Positions 1 through 12,395 of a stretch of 64,000 bases of DNA are shown here, piece by piece (position 1 is the first letter of the stretch; every line of letters begins with the position of its first letter). Origin of the DNA: Panax quinquefolius (Eukaryota; Streptophyta; Magnoliopsida; Apiales; Araliaceae); NCBI GenBank assembly GCA_020205615.1, contig CM035173.1:47420617-47484616 (forward strand), written 5' to 3'. A program made the translations under genes and the position numbers. The notes under the pieces are model-generated. The model searched no databases. It was not told where the DNA came from and was given only the letters and a program-made list of their open reading frames with translations.

Positions 1-1341
1 AAATCGGTTGTGAATAAATCAATTAGAACAATTTAATCTTATTTAAATAAATAAATTAAACAATTAATTTATTTAAATAAATAATATTTATTCTATAATA
101 GGGATAAGCCTCCCCAAATGATCAACGACTTTCCAGATAATATAGATTTCAACATTAATCATAAAAGAACCTTTGAGTAAATAGTTACTGCATAATTCAA
201 TCCTTCCACCATACAATGTCCCAATTAAATATAAGACATGAAATTACCGTCAAGTCTTATTTTATTTAATTATATGTATTTCGACTCTTAAATGCACAAC
301 TCAAATAATGCAAATTAGAAACTCCTTTCTAATTTCATTACGCCTTAACGCCAAGGACTCTTGGGTTGTCATTTATCGAATCACATAGGACATTTCTCTT
401 CTTTTATTAGAAGTGGTAGATTCTTTATTGATCATACATTATCTCCATGTACAACTTATTATACCCAAGCATACCCTTTGATATACCCTAAGGGTCTTAA
501 GGAATAAGTCAAAGTATAACTCATCATACACAAGATACTATGATGATCTCAAGTCCAAGGATCACTTAGACTACTATCACTACAGAATTCCTATTAACAG
601 CAATTAAAACTCCATTAGGTATTCCTTAGCGAGCCAACGCTTCGGTGAACTTATTCTCTAATAAGCACCTACATACTTGCTTTAGTGTCTCCACACAAAT
701 GATCATGAGATCAATCATCCTCATCCAATGAGCAAGCAACGTATGTACCAATTTATCCGGATTCACTAATCCCCAATTTAGTAATCCAATGATTGGGAAC
801 TATTTTAATTTTAAGCTTTCTAAGAATTTAGATCTCATTAGAATGATCATCATCATTATTCTAAAAGCATTGCTTAAAACTATGGGTTTATCACATATTA
901 TAAAACAGCATCATGTAGATAATTAAAAGCCTTTAATAAATTAATACTTTTTATTAATAAATGAATAAGATTGTTACAAAGTATATGCTTTATCATCAAA
1001 CATGATTGGCTTGTGTGCATACTACTTTCAAATATATATGGATTTGGGAGATGAAATATAGATTTAGATCTAATCATAATAGCATATGATTGTGTTTTCT
1101 GCATGGTGTTGGAAATCATGATTTGTGTTTAGGATATGGATATGCCTTTACGCCGCGTGTAATCTGATAGGGAACCTATACTTTAAATCCTTTTTAATTG
1201 TAATTCACATAGGAATATAATGAATTAGTTAATTAGGGTGTTTGATTCAATTCTATCAACTGTGGATTTTGATTAATATGTTTGTGATACATCGGAAGGT
1301 GGTTATAAATACTAATAAGTTCCTGATTAAAAATCCAGAAT
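1..1341. repeat. Non-coding, retroelement-like remnant
   Basis: No supported gene lies here; the only open frame, 73 codons at 898-1119 on the minus strand, has no recognisable motif. The stretch is AT-rich with short ATTTAAATAAAT-type runs near the left edge. Its general look resembles non-coding parts of Ty1/copia-type repeats, and a TGTTGGAAATC-like start occurs near 1110, but this is an impression and not a family call. It ends at the chromovirus LTR terminus at 1342, so it is probably the DNA into which element C inserted. Confidence 0.4.
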
Positions 1342-1385
1342 TGTGACGCCCCCAAAATAGGTATACATCACCCATTCTGAGTCGT
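1342..1385 (-). mobile_element. Terminal 44 bp of a chromovirus LTR (likely split end of element C 3' LTR)
   Basis: On the minus strand this reads as the very end of a chromovirus LTR, finishing in GGGGGCGTCACA. It matches the end of C's 5' LTR (58219-58262) with only about two differences, more closely than it matches A or B. No PBS follows it, so it is the outer end of a 3' LTR. It abuts the terminus of LARD LTR1 directly. I infer it is the detached end of C's 3' LTR, whose remainder lies at 53399-55856 on the far side of the array. Confidence 0.65.
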
Positions 1386-2349
1386 TGTGATAGCCCCGAA
1401 TCCGGGTCCCAAATCACCGCGGATCCGGTACAATCATTCTACAACTATTGCGGAAGATATAAAAATAAATTGTTTATACAGTACACTTTACACATTATTC
1501 CCCAAAATCGAGTAACCTTAACTTATACACAAATCATAAACTATCTAACACATAACATTATTATCCAACTATACTATTACAAACTAGTCACACATTTTAT
1601 CCCAAGCTGAACTTGGCATTATCCTTTTTCCTGTATCCGAACGCATTCGCCTTATCTACAATGTTTATCATGATATAGTAAGGGTGAGCATGAAAGTTGC
1701 CCAGCAAGTTTAAATACAATTTAAGGATATATCATGATTGAAAGAGTTTGAATAATAAGCTGGCTATAATTCATCAATATAATTGAGAACTAGCACGAAC
1801 AAACTTTTGACTAAACAAGTATTGAACATGATCAAATATATCTGGACCAACTGGTAATGAAGGTGATCAGCCTTTCATACTTGACTTATACATGCAATAT
1901 GTACAGAGTACAATTATCCATGGAAATCAGTAATGATTAACCATAAGCATATCTGAATGAAACAACTCTTAGTAGAGTTAAGTAAAACTTGCATGAACCG
2001 TTGATTACCGCTACACAATTTATAACGCTTTATCCGAAGACCTAATATTAGTAATATAGATCTCCAATATTAGAATAATATCATCACAATATAATACTAT
2101 TATATATATACACATAGAATAACCTAAACACATAGCACATAATCCTATCAGTCTACAATACACATAAGACTTAGCATCAAGTCAGACTATTTAAGTCTGA
2201 GTTGAACCCGACAAAAATTCTAACATCCTGACGGTCAAGTCGGACAATCATCGAGTTTAAGTTCAATTAAACTCTGCCTAAACACTTAACAATATCTTAG
2301 AAAAATTTCTTATCAGTTAAAACAATTTTCATAGACTTGTAATAATTTT

Positions 2350-3060
2350 CAAATAACAACTACCTTTAATTCACTTAATATTATTAATCTTGATAATATT
2401 TAATTCCCCTCTTAGTATTACTAGTTCACTAATAACACTTTTATCCGCTTAATAATATTATTAATATCTTAATAATATTTTAATCTTTATCTTAATATTT
2501 TTAATTCTCTTAATTATATTTTAATCATGCATTAATATTATTACCTTAATAATATCTTACTTATGCTTTTAGTATCATTAATCAATTAATAATACTTTTA
2601 GTCGATTTTACCAATCGTATTAATATTTTATTTATTTACTAATATTATTAATCATTTAATAATATTTTATTCATTTACTAATGTTATTACATTAATAACA
2701 TTTTATTTAATCTCGAATATTATTATTTACTCAATAATATTTTAATCATCCAATAATACTTTAACTTAATATTATTAATCTAAGATTAATATCTTAATCT
2801 AATATTATTAATCATTTAATAATACTTTAATCATTTAATAATATCTTATTTATTAATATCTTATTCCATTACTAATATTATTAATTATTTAATAATATTT
2901 TAATCATTTATTTTGTGCTTAAATCAAATATTATTAACCATTTAATAATATTTTATAGAAATCTTAAATCTTAATATTTTATTTACTTAACAATATCATA
3001 TTCTAATATTATTAATATCATAATAATATTTTAATAATTTATTGGATTAATAAACAATTT
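2350..3060. repeat. AT-rich hairpin-forming block, LTR1
   Basis: About 700 bp made almost only of A and T, built from repeated AATATTATTAAT and ATTTAATAATATTTTAAT words. The words are near-complementary (AATATTATT against AATAATATT), so neighbouring units can pair as hairpins or cruciforms. The same block recurs near 8590-9310 (LTR2), 33100-33790 (LTR3), 39340-40020 (LTR4) and 48060-48790 (LTR6). It differs in copy number between LTRs and is deleted from LTR5. Confidence 0.75.
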
Positions 3061-4158
3061 ATTCTAATTGTTCACCCTTTATTAAACCTCTTATTTAATA
3101 TCCATAAAAGGTCATAAATGATATTTCTTATCATAAATCACCAAAATGGCCTAAGACAGTCATGATATAACATATTATGAGTATTCAAGCATAAAAATCA
3201 CATTTTTCTTATTAAAGACATCATTTAACTATTTATTTCCTTTTATTCATAACTTAATCATTTTTAGGAAAAATAGGAAACTGATTTAAAAAATTCTCAA
3301 CTTCTGGATTTTGACATAATATGAACCAACAATGATCCCTAAATTTTTTCGGAATTTTAGAAAATGATTTACTATTTTTAAAGTGCCCAAAACACTCGGA
3401 TCTTGCTTCATTTTTCATAAATTGAGTTTTGCTCAGAAACATCTGAAATTTTTCGGGTATGCTCTCCTAACATACATGAACATACTGTAAAGATTTCGGA
3501 ATTTTCCAGTGTATACACAGTGAGATATTCGAAGGTTAATATTTCGAAGTCCTTTCCGGAAAATAGCCATTACGCACAACCTATACATCGGAACGCGTCC
3601 GTTCTTTTTCCTACATGTAGATAACTTCTTAAGGTAACTCTGTGATTTTTCCTAGATTTTTAAAAGACTAGCAATGGATAGAAACAGCCTCAAGAAAAAT
3701 GAGAACAATAACTATTTTAGGGTTTTGAACCCTTAAAATTCAAAGTAGACTATTTTGGGGAAAACAGCCCCCAAGGTTTCAAAACTTGCTAGATTTGTGT
3801 TCTAACACTTGGGTTTACTAGGTAACTCATGTATCTAGCACCACTCTTCGACGGATCACAAATCCAAGTTGTAAAACTTGAGTTACACAAGATTTAGTGG
3901 AAGAAAAACAAGAGTTTTCACCCTTGGAGAACATATGCTCATTTTCTTCCTCTAAGCCTTTGATCCAACACTCAAGATACTTAGTTCCATACATGACGAT
4001 ATGTAGAACAAGGGTATCTTGAGTATTTGTTCATAAACCCAACAAAACTCAAGCTATAAAACAAAGTAGAAGAAGAAAATGAAAGTTAGGTTATACCTTG
4101 ATTTAATGGCTACCTTCCTTGATTTGCCAAAGTAAGTAATGAACTTAGGATGCATCAA

Positions 4159-4347
4159 TTAACCTAGCACACCTCTCCCTCCCTTGCTCTCTCTCTCAAA
4201 GCCGAACCTCTCTCTCTTGAAGTTGCTAGCTTGGGACAAAAAGTTAGAAGAAGAAGAATGAGAGAAAGTGGAGTATTCTAGCAAATGAAATGGTTGATTC
4301 ATTATTATCCACCATATTTTCCTTGTCCCATGGATAAAAGGCTTCAC
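4159..4347 (-). CDS. Recurrent short ORF in LARD LTR leader (62 codons)
   Basis: Starts MKPFIHGTRKIW, is Ser-rich in the middle and ends in a basic segment (RERFGFERESKGGRG). It begins about 160 bp downstream of the LTR TATA run on the sense strand, so it could lie early in the transcript. Closely similar versions occur at 10411-10599 (LTR2), 41106-41300 (LTR4) and 49868-50053 (LTR6). In LTR3 it is broken by expanded CT/GA runs. There is no known domain. Conservation may only reflect young copies, so treat it as hypothetical. Confidence 0.2.
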   Translation of the reverse strand: MKPFIHGTRKIWWIIMNQPFHLLEYSTFSHSSSSNFLSQASNFKRERFGFERESKGGRGVLG

Positions 4348-4504
4348 CTTATCCCTTTCAATTAAGCCTAATCATGTGGTTAAGAGTGCTTAATAGATTT
4401 TTAACCAATGAGAGCTTGACACCCATGTACTTGTGTGTAAGAGTTACTAATTATGGATATTGTTTAGCTTAATTAGTTGCCTTAAAAGGCCTAATAGGGC
4501 CAGC

Positions 4505-4514
4505 TATATATATA
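4505..4514 (-). promoter_or_regulatory. TATA run of LARD LTR1
   Basis: A TATATATATA run about 1.28 kb inside the LTR, upstream of a GA-rich leader on the sense (minus) strand, placed as an RNA polymerase II TATA element between U3 and R. Equivalents are at 35221-35231 (LTR3), 41461-41468 (LTR4) and 50211-50220 (LTR6). In LTR2 element A is inserted exactly here. The transcription start is not determined. Confidence 0.45.
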
Positions 4515-5103
4515 CTAATTCCTTCATTTAGCCTTTATTTTAATGCATAAATTAGATAAATCAAAGGTCTAAAATACCCTTAATCAAGTAGACTAAGTTT
4601 GGGCTTGCATTTTATTTCTTTTGGGCTTCCCCTTTAATTGTTTTGGGCCATGTAATGAACATAGTCTAACAAATTTAATATATGCTACCTAAATTGTTTA
4701 TTTAGGGTTTCCATTTCCAATCTTATAAAATTTAATTACTTATACATGTGACTTTAGCTCATAACCTAATTAGGTTTACACGAAATAGGTTTAAAATTAT
4801 TAGTCACTTGAAGTAACAAAATTATCCACTTAAGTTAGTATACATATAAATACTAATCTTTCCTTATTACCATAACCTTAGGTTATTTAATTGTCTCACC
4901 TAATGTATAATTAGGTTATGAAGCTTTCATTTTTTTAATGAAATTTATAAATGTATATATCCATAACTATAGTATATATGTTTATTGATCCATGCACCAC
5001 TTCACATATGTTGTCACATATTAAATCACTGTATAACACAAAGTTTTAAATATCAATAATGTACATACATATATAGTGACTTAAAATTCACGGTTATTAA
5101 CCC

Positions 5104-5488
5104 TTAGGGTTTTCAAAAAATAGAAAATTAATATTTCTAAATTGTAATTAGGATTCTCGAATTAAATTAAACTTTCCCATTCATAAATCAATTTTGTTAA
5201 TTAGGATTATTTATCCCAATTTAAATTGGTAATTTAGCAATTAAGTCAACAATTGTACATTAGGGTTTCTGACGGAACAATTAGGGTTTAAAAATCTAAA
5301 ATTAGAGTTTGCTAATTAATTAAGCTTTACCCTAATTAATATTATAATTAATATCACTTAAGCATTATAATTATCCTTTAAATTCCCAGATTAGGGTTTT
5401 CAATTTCCAAATTAGGGTTTTGGATTCCAAAAACTGAAATTAGGGTTTCAGAACAAGTTTTAGGGTTTCTTATCAATCATTAGGGTTT
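5104..5488 (-). promoter_or_regulatory. Telobox cluster in U3 of LARD LTR1 (8 sites)
   Basis: Exact TTAGGGTTT (telobox AAACCCTAA on the sense strand) lies at 5104, 5260, 5281, 5391, 5412, 5440, 5460 and 5480. A ninth position near 5518 has one mismatch here and is exact in several other LTRs. Spacing is irregular, so this is not a telomeric tract. Two more sites occur near 4704 and 3717. Teloboxes are bound by TRB/Myb-type proteins in plants and can recruit Polycomb group factors; a role here is inferred from position in U3. Confidence 0.7.
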
Positions 5489-5788
5489 TCTAACTGAATG
5501 TTGTCGTTCTTAATAATATTAGGGTCTAACACTGATAAAATTTATCTGGCCAACCCTTGACCCTTAACCACATACTGTGCACACATAATACCATATTCAC
5601 ATAACATAAACACATATACACTTAATCCTGAATAATTCACCTAAATCCTTCACAGAATTTTGAAATCCTCAAAATTCCTTCCCAAAAATATCAAACGCAT
5701 ACACTCATTTTCTGTCTAGGTCTATCATTTGACCTTAAATTCATCATTTAAAATTTTAATAAATTGTCTGATTTCTCGGATCGTCACA

Positions 5789-7627
5789 TTCACCCCTTCT
5801 TTTAAAAATTTCGTCCCCAAAATTTACCTTATACCTTACTCCTTATACCATGCGCTATACACCATTCATACACATCATCACATGCTACCCAATACATCAC
5901 TCACATGAGTAAAAGTTTTTAAATTTGTGCTGAGGGGTCATATAGACCATGAACACATAGTTTTAACGGTATTCCTACCGCAAAACAGTACATTACTTGG
6001 TATGTTTACAATCACAAAGAAGGTAAACTACCATTACTAGTACTTTAGGTGATTAGCCTATCGTACCCTTACGTCATGCATAACGTATTAATTATGTCTA
6101 GCGAATATTTACGCTATTAGATTGGATTATTTATCCAAACAACATAGTTCACCTCAGTCTTATCATAGGATTCCGCACCAAAACAATTTGGTTCGAGAAA
6201 TTTCTTTCAATGAACACTTAGAGTTTTCATAAACATTAGTCTAGCTGAATCGAATAGCGTAGACTCACATCAATAATTCAATACAATCGAATTATTTAGG
6301 TGTAGCCAAACCCTGTTGGCAAACTAAATTTTGGAAAATATTTTCGAGAATGACGTCATGATGCCGTACTGTATTAACAGTCCGTTTGAGGATGTCGTCG
6401 TCGTATGAATTTGTCATAACACATCATACAATAGTGGAACAATGATTTTTAGATCGAATTCACACTAAGTATTCTTGTATTTACAACTCCATCAACTTTT
6501 TATCATCTCAGCACCAGGTTACATGGTACATAAGTGAAAAATAAAATATATTTTGATATTTCAAATATTTTGTGTCTAGCTGAAATAAGTAGCATAGATT
6601 ATACTTTAATAGTTTAAAAATGATTACAGTCTACATATTTTTTTAAAAGCACATAGTGCGTATTTAGCTTGATGTCAAAATTTCGAAGTCTAGCATAGCT
6701 AGGAGTTTTGGAAAGCTTATGTCTCCACTAATGATCATTTGCTTAAACAGTCTATCTATTCTTATTATCCTTAATACTCCATTTACACACAACTATACCC
6801 AGTTCGTCAAACCACACTTAAGTTTTCATGAACTTGCCACAATCATATGAGTTTAAGAACTTGTCCTAGACAGACATTTGGCGTCCATTGCTGAGGGGTT
6901 CATAAACATTTCATATAACTATGACTCAAGAATGTCACATAAGTATAAGTTTTAAGAACTCATACTTAACCTTATATTCTCTATCTATGACCTATCTACC
7001 TGTTATACACATGAGAAAGGAATCACCCTCTTAACATGCATATAGCAAATAACGTGACACAAACATTTTAATGATTATGAGTGTCATAAACTAAGTGGTT
7101 TTTACACCAAGTACAATTCCCCCGCCCATACAAGGAATCATACAACTCAGCTGCTGACACGAGTCCTCAATTGAATCCCCACCTATTACTAACCCCCTTT
7201 TCAATATGAATTTCATTTAATCCGTATTCTTTCATGAATTTGTACCAATTTATAGTACAACTTGCACACAACATTCTTGCTGTAAACTTTCCAATCATCA
7301 GATTGATTCTTTTTCCATATTATAACCTTATCAGATCAAGGAGTGATCTCATCGTATATATTACAATTTATTTCTCTGTCTTGATCGTTTTGTTTTACGA
7401 TCTCCTATCCCTGTACTTTCAGTCTTTTAGACTCGATCTATTCACCACTACTGTTTAAATTTATTATCAGAGTTAGGGAACTCTATGTCTTAACAACTCG
7501 CCGAGATTCGTCTTTGAATCTTACCGATCAACTAACTCTATGCGAGTTAGATCTTATTCCAATTAATACGGTTATTGGTCTCAGGTATTCCTACCTAAGG
7601 TTCATAACCAACAACTTTAATACCAAC
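5789..7627 (-). mobile_element. LARD internal region 1 (1839 bp, non-coding)
   Basis: Lies between two LTRs. On the minus strand a PBS-like GTTGGTATTAAAG follows the end of LTR2 (7628), and a purine tract with GACGAAATTTTTAAAAG precedes the start of LTR1 (5788). The GACGAAATTT word is shared with chromovirus 3' ends in this window, tying the LARD to that clade. No gag, protease, RT or integrase motif is seen. A plus-strand (antisense) ORF of 74 codons at 7234-7458 matches part of a 120-codon ORF in other internals. Confidence 0.75.
7608..7627 (-). other. PBS of LARD (iMet-type, diverged), adjacent to LTR2
   Basis: Immediately after the LTR end the minus strand reads GTTGGTATTAAAGTTG, related to the tRNA-iMet-complementary PBS (TGGTATCAGAGC) but altered at its 3' part. 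The same site is better kept next to LTR7 (GTTGGTATCAAAG, 53325-53338). It sets the element's orientation as minus strand. Confidence 0.6.
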
Positions 7628-10600
7628 TGTGATAGCCCCAAAACAAATCACCGCGGATCTGGTACAATCATTCTACAAATATTGCGGAAGATATAAACAT
7701 ACATTGTTTATACAGTACACTTTACACACTATTCCCCAAAATCGAGTAACCTTAACTTATACACAAATCATAAACTATCTAACACATAACATTATTATCC
7801 AACTATACTATTACAAACTAGCCACACATTTTATCCCAAGCTGAACTTGGCATTATCCTTTTTCCTGTATCCGAACGCATTCGCCTTATCTACAATGCTT
7901 ATCATGATATAGCAAAGATGAGCATGAAAGTTGCCCAGCAAGTTTAAATACAATTTAAGGATATATCATGATTGAAAGAGTTTGAATAATAAGCTGGCTA
8001 TAATTCATCAATATAATTGAGAACTAGCACGAACAAACTTTTGACTAAACAAGTATTGAACATGATCAAATATATCTGGACCAACTGGTAATGAAGGTGA
8101 TCAGCCTTTCATACCTGACTTATACATGCAATATATAGAGAGTACAATTATCCATGGAAATCAAAGAATGATTAACCATAAGCATATCTGAATGAAACAA
8201 CTCTTAGTAGAGTTAAGTAAAACTTGCATGAACCATTGATTCTGAATTCTGCAATTTATAACGCTTTATCCGAAGACCTAATATTAGTTATATAGATCTC
8301 CAATATTAGAATAATATCATCACAATATAATACTATTATATATATACACATAGAATAACCTAAACACATATGTACATAATCCTATCACCACAATACACAT
8401 AAGACTTAGCATCAAGTCGATTTATTTAAGTCCGAGGTTGAACCCTAACAAAAATTCTAACATCCCGATGATTCAAAGTCGGACAATCATCGAGTTTAAG
8501 TTCAATTAAACTCTGCCTAAATACTTAACAATATCTTAGAAAATTTTCTTATCAGTTAAAATAATTTTCATAGACTTGTAATAATTTTCAAATAACAACT
8601 ACCTTTAATTCACTTAATATTATTAATCTTGATAATATTTAATTCCCTCTTAGTATTACTAGTTCACTAATAACACTTTTATCCGCTTACTAATATTATT
8701 AATATCTTAATAATATTTTAATCTGTATCTTAATATTTTTAATTACATTAATTATATTTTAATCATGCATTAATATTATTACCTTAATAATATCTTACTT
8801 ATGCTTTAGTATCATTAATCAATTAATAATACTTTTAGTCGTTTACCAATCGTATTAATATTTTATTTATTTACTAATATTATTAATCATTTAATAATAT
8901 TTTATTCATTTACTAATGTTATTACATTAATAACATTTTATTTAATCTCGAATATTATTATTTACTCAATAATATTTTAATCATCCAATAATACTTTAAC
9001 TTAATATTATTAATCTTTTAATAATATTTTAATCTAAGATTAATATCTTAATCTAATATTATTAATCAATTAATAATACTTTAATCATTTAATAATATCT
9101 TATTTATTAATATCTTATTCCATTACTAATATTATTAATTATTTAATAATATTTTAATCATTTATTGGTGCTTAAATCAAATATTATTAACCATTTAATA
9201 ATATTTTATAGAAATCTTAATCTTAATATTTTTATTTACTTAAAAATATCATATTCTAATATTATTAATATCATAATAATATTTTAATAATTTATTGGAT
9301 TAATAAACAATTTATTCTAATTGTTCACCCTTTATTAAACCTCTTATTTAATATCCATAAAAGGTCATAAATGATATTTCTTATCATAAATTACCAAAAT
9401 GGCCTAAGATAGTCATGACATAACATATTATGAGTATTCAAACATAAAAATCACATTTTTCTTATTAAAGACATCATTTAACTATTTATTTCCTTTTATT
9501 CATAACTTAATCATTTTTAGGAAAAATAGGAAACTGATTTAAAAAATTCTCAACTTCTGGATTTTGACAGAATATGAACCAACAATGATCCCTAAATTTT
9601 TCCGGAATTTTAGAAAATGATTTACTATTTTTAAAGTGCCCAAAACTCTCGGATCTTGCTTCATTTTTCATAAATTGAGTTTTGCTCAGAAACATCTGAA
9701 AATTTCAGGGTATGCTCTCCTAACATACAAGAACATACTATAAAAATTTCGGAATTTTCCAGTGTATACACAGTGAGATATTCGAATGTTAATATTTCGA
9801 AGTCTTTTATGGAAATAGCCATTACGCACAACCTATACATCGGAACGGGTCCGTTTCTATTCCTACATGTAGATAACTTCTTAAGGTACCTCTGTGATGT
9901 TTCCCAGATTTTTAAAAGACTAGCAATGGATCGAAACAGCCACAAGAAAAATGGGAACAATAACTATTTTAGAGTTTTGAACCCTTAACATTCAAAGTAG
10001 ACTGTTTTGGGGAAAACAACCCCAAAGGTTTCAAAACTTGCTAGATTTGTGTTCTACCACTTGGCTTTACTAGGTAACTCATGTTTCTAGCACCCCTCTT
10101 CGACGGATCACAAATCCAAGTTGTAAAACTTGACTTACACAAGATTTAGTGGAAGAAAAACAAGAGTTTTCACCCTTGGAGAATATATGCTCATTTTCTT
10201 CCTCTAAGCCTTTGATCCAACACTCAAGATACTTAGTTCCATACATGATGATATGTAGAACTAGGGTATCTTGAGTATTTGATCATAAACCCAACAAAAC
10301 TCAAGCTATAAAACAAAGTAGAAGAAGAAAATGAAAGTTAGGTTATACCTTGATTTAATGGCTACCTTCCTTGATTTGCCAAAGTAAGTAATGAACTTAG
10401 GATGCATCAATTAACCTAGCACACCTCTCCCTCCCTTGCTCTCTCTCTCAAAACCGAACCTCTCTCTCTTGAAGTTGCTAGCTTGGGACAAAAAGTTAGA
10501 AGAAGAAGAATGAGAGAAAGTGGAGTATTCTAGCAAATGAAATGGTTGATTCATTATTATCCACCATATTTTCCTTGTCCCATGGATAAAAGGCTTCACC

Positions 10601-10760
10601 TTATCCCTTTCAATTAAGCCTAATCATGTGGTTAAGAGTGCTTAATAGATTTGCAACCAATGAGAGCTTGACAACCATGTATTTGTGTGTAAGAGTTACT
10701 AATTATGGATATTGTTTAGCTTAATTAGTTGCCTTAAAAGGCCTAATAGAGCCAGCTATA
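7628..10760 (-). mobile_element. LARD LTR2, left (downstream) part
   Basis: The U5-side ~3.1 kb of LTR2, interrupted at its TATA run by element A; the U3 side resumes at 29137. It contains the AT-rich block (about 8590-9310), a 99-codon sense-strand ORF (9661-9960) also found at 34119-34418 and, shorter, at 49118-49402, and the 62-codon leader ORF (10411-10599). None of these ORFs carries a recognisable domain. Confidence 0.8.
10411..10599 (-). CDS. Recurrent short LARD leader ORF, LTR2 copy
   Basis: 62 codons, near-identical to the copy at 4159-4347 (same MKPFIHGTRKIW start). It is separated from its U3 by the insertion of A/B. Hypothetical, no domain. Confidence 0.15.
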   Translation of the reverse strand: MKPFIHGTRKIWWIIMNQPFHLLEYSTFSHSSSSNFLSQASNFKRERFGFERESKGGRGVLG

Positions 10761-12113
10761 TGTAAGACCCCAAATTATTAATAAATGAAATTTATTTTCC
10801 TCTATTTATTATTTTTGAAATAGTAAGGGTTGATTTGATTAATGTGGATAGTTATGGGTAAAATACGCAAATATTTCGAATAAGCAAGTGGTTATAAAAT
10901 ATTCATTATTGTCGGAGAATATTCGTTTGGTCGTGGAATATTAGTATTGTCGGGGAATATTCGTACGACGGCGCAGTCTTTTATGGGCCCCATAACGGAA
11001 AGCGATTGGATGAAGAAAATGACAAATATAAGTTGTTTATAAATAACTTGGCGTAGTTATTACCAATTAATCTTTGTTGGAATACCCGGTGGTTAAAAAC
11101 ACACTTGTCTGGCGTTGTTGAACGATAGACACGGTATTGCACCAATTATTGATTCTTACGTGAAGGCACTACTCAATAATTGTTACGGTAATTCTTGATT
11201 CGTATTTTATTTTATTGATTCAATAATTGTTGCGTTGATATTTTATATTACCGTTGTTTCAATAAATTGTCATTACACAGTATTTTCCATTATCGGAGCA
11301 ATAATTCATATTATTTGAATAATATTATTAGAAAACATTATTGGCAATGTCTAGAAAGTTCTTTCTAAGGAGAGGTTTGGTCACCTAATTGCGCGCCAGT
11401 AAGGAGAAATTCTTATTAGAAAGCCCCTCTTTCACAGGAACTACTGGTTGCCAAGATCTTGTGATTCTGTAATATTATTTGTGAATAATTAATTATTGAT
11501 TTATATGATGAGGAAAATATTGATTTTATGTGGATATAGATGGAGAAAATTTTTAAAGTGACAATTGTTGAAAATTAATATTTTATCTTTTTCTGATAAA
11601 ATAATTCATTTAAATATATTATTTTAATAATATATTAACGGTGATATTTTTATAATGAATGTGGGATATATGAGTATATGAGGAGGAAGAGTATTTTGTG
11701 GTAATAAATGTTTAACACATATTTTGTGTGTTGGTGGACACATTATTATTGACCAAATTTGATTATAGCTTGTAAAATCGCTTGGTTTGTGGATTTTGGT
11801 CGATTTCATTTGGAATTTGGAAAAACTTTCTTACGCAAAGTTGTAGAGAATTGAATTTCCTATAAAAAGTCACATGATTCAAATTTTTACGACAAAAGGA
11901 CTATTTATTATGAATTATTGAAGTTTCAAGTTCAAATAATTGATTTTTGGGAGTTTTAATTAATTATTTTGAGAAAACGTTTTTGGTGAGTTTGTGAACC
12001 TCATTTAACATGTGCTATGGCTGAAATCAGATTTCAAAGATGGGCTAAGGAATTTTGTTTATAAATAATATTATTATATTCAATTTTCTACTTTTGTGTG
12101 TTAAGCAAATTTC

Positions 12114-12121
12114 TATAAATA
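12114..12121 (+). promoter_or_regulatory. TATA box of element A 5' LTR
   Basis: TATAAATA followed by a short GC-containing stretch and a CT-rich leader, typical of plant LTR promoters. Counterparts: 17857-17864 (B 5' LTR), 25291-25298 (B 3' LTR) and 27708-27715 (A 3' LTR). Confidence 0.6.
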
Positions 12122-12395
12122 GGGAGCTTAGGTTAGAATTGAAAATCATACCGTAAACTGAAGTTTTCTCTCTATTTCTCTCTCGATATTTTGAGCGTAT
12201 TCTTGTGAGTATACTTTGAGTGTTGATATCTGGTGCAAGTTCAAGTCATAGCCTTTATCCAGGTTTCAACTAGAAGTCTTGTCTTTCGAGGTAAGGGATG
12301 TTATTTTATTCGAAAATGATATTATTTCTTCAATATCATTATCTTAGAAATATTGGTTGGAAATTTTATCAAATTTGGAACTTTTTTCATGTCGG

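Larger units (their letters stand above)
1386..5788 (-). mobile_element. LARD LTR1 (intact, 4403 bp)
   Basis: Full-length LTR read on the minus strand: it starts TGTGACGATCCGAG at 5788 and ends CTATCACA at 1386. In transcription order it holds a telobox-rich U3 (5488-5104), a TATA run (4514-4505), a GA-rich leader with a 62-codon ORF (4347-4159), a further AT/GC-mixed stretch with short ORFs, an extreme AT-rich block (3060-2350) and the U5 end. No protein domain was recognised. LTR6 is its closest counterpart by eye. TG...CA ends and the adjacent PPT support the boundaries. Confidence 0.8.

Noticed and set aside
5104..5488. Interstitial telomere tract
   Set aside because: TTAGGGTTT sites are 20-150 bp apart with unrelated DNA between them, not contiguous TTTAGGG repeats.
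9661..9960. Possible host gene exon (99-codon ORF, repeated at 34119 and 49118)
   Set aside because: Lies inside the LARD LTR, lacks any domain, and is broken in LTR1 and LTR4; likely a by-product of near-identical copies.
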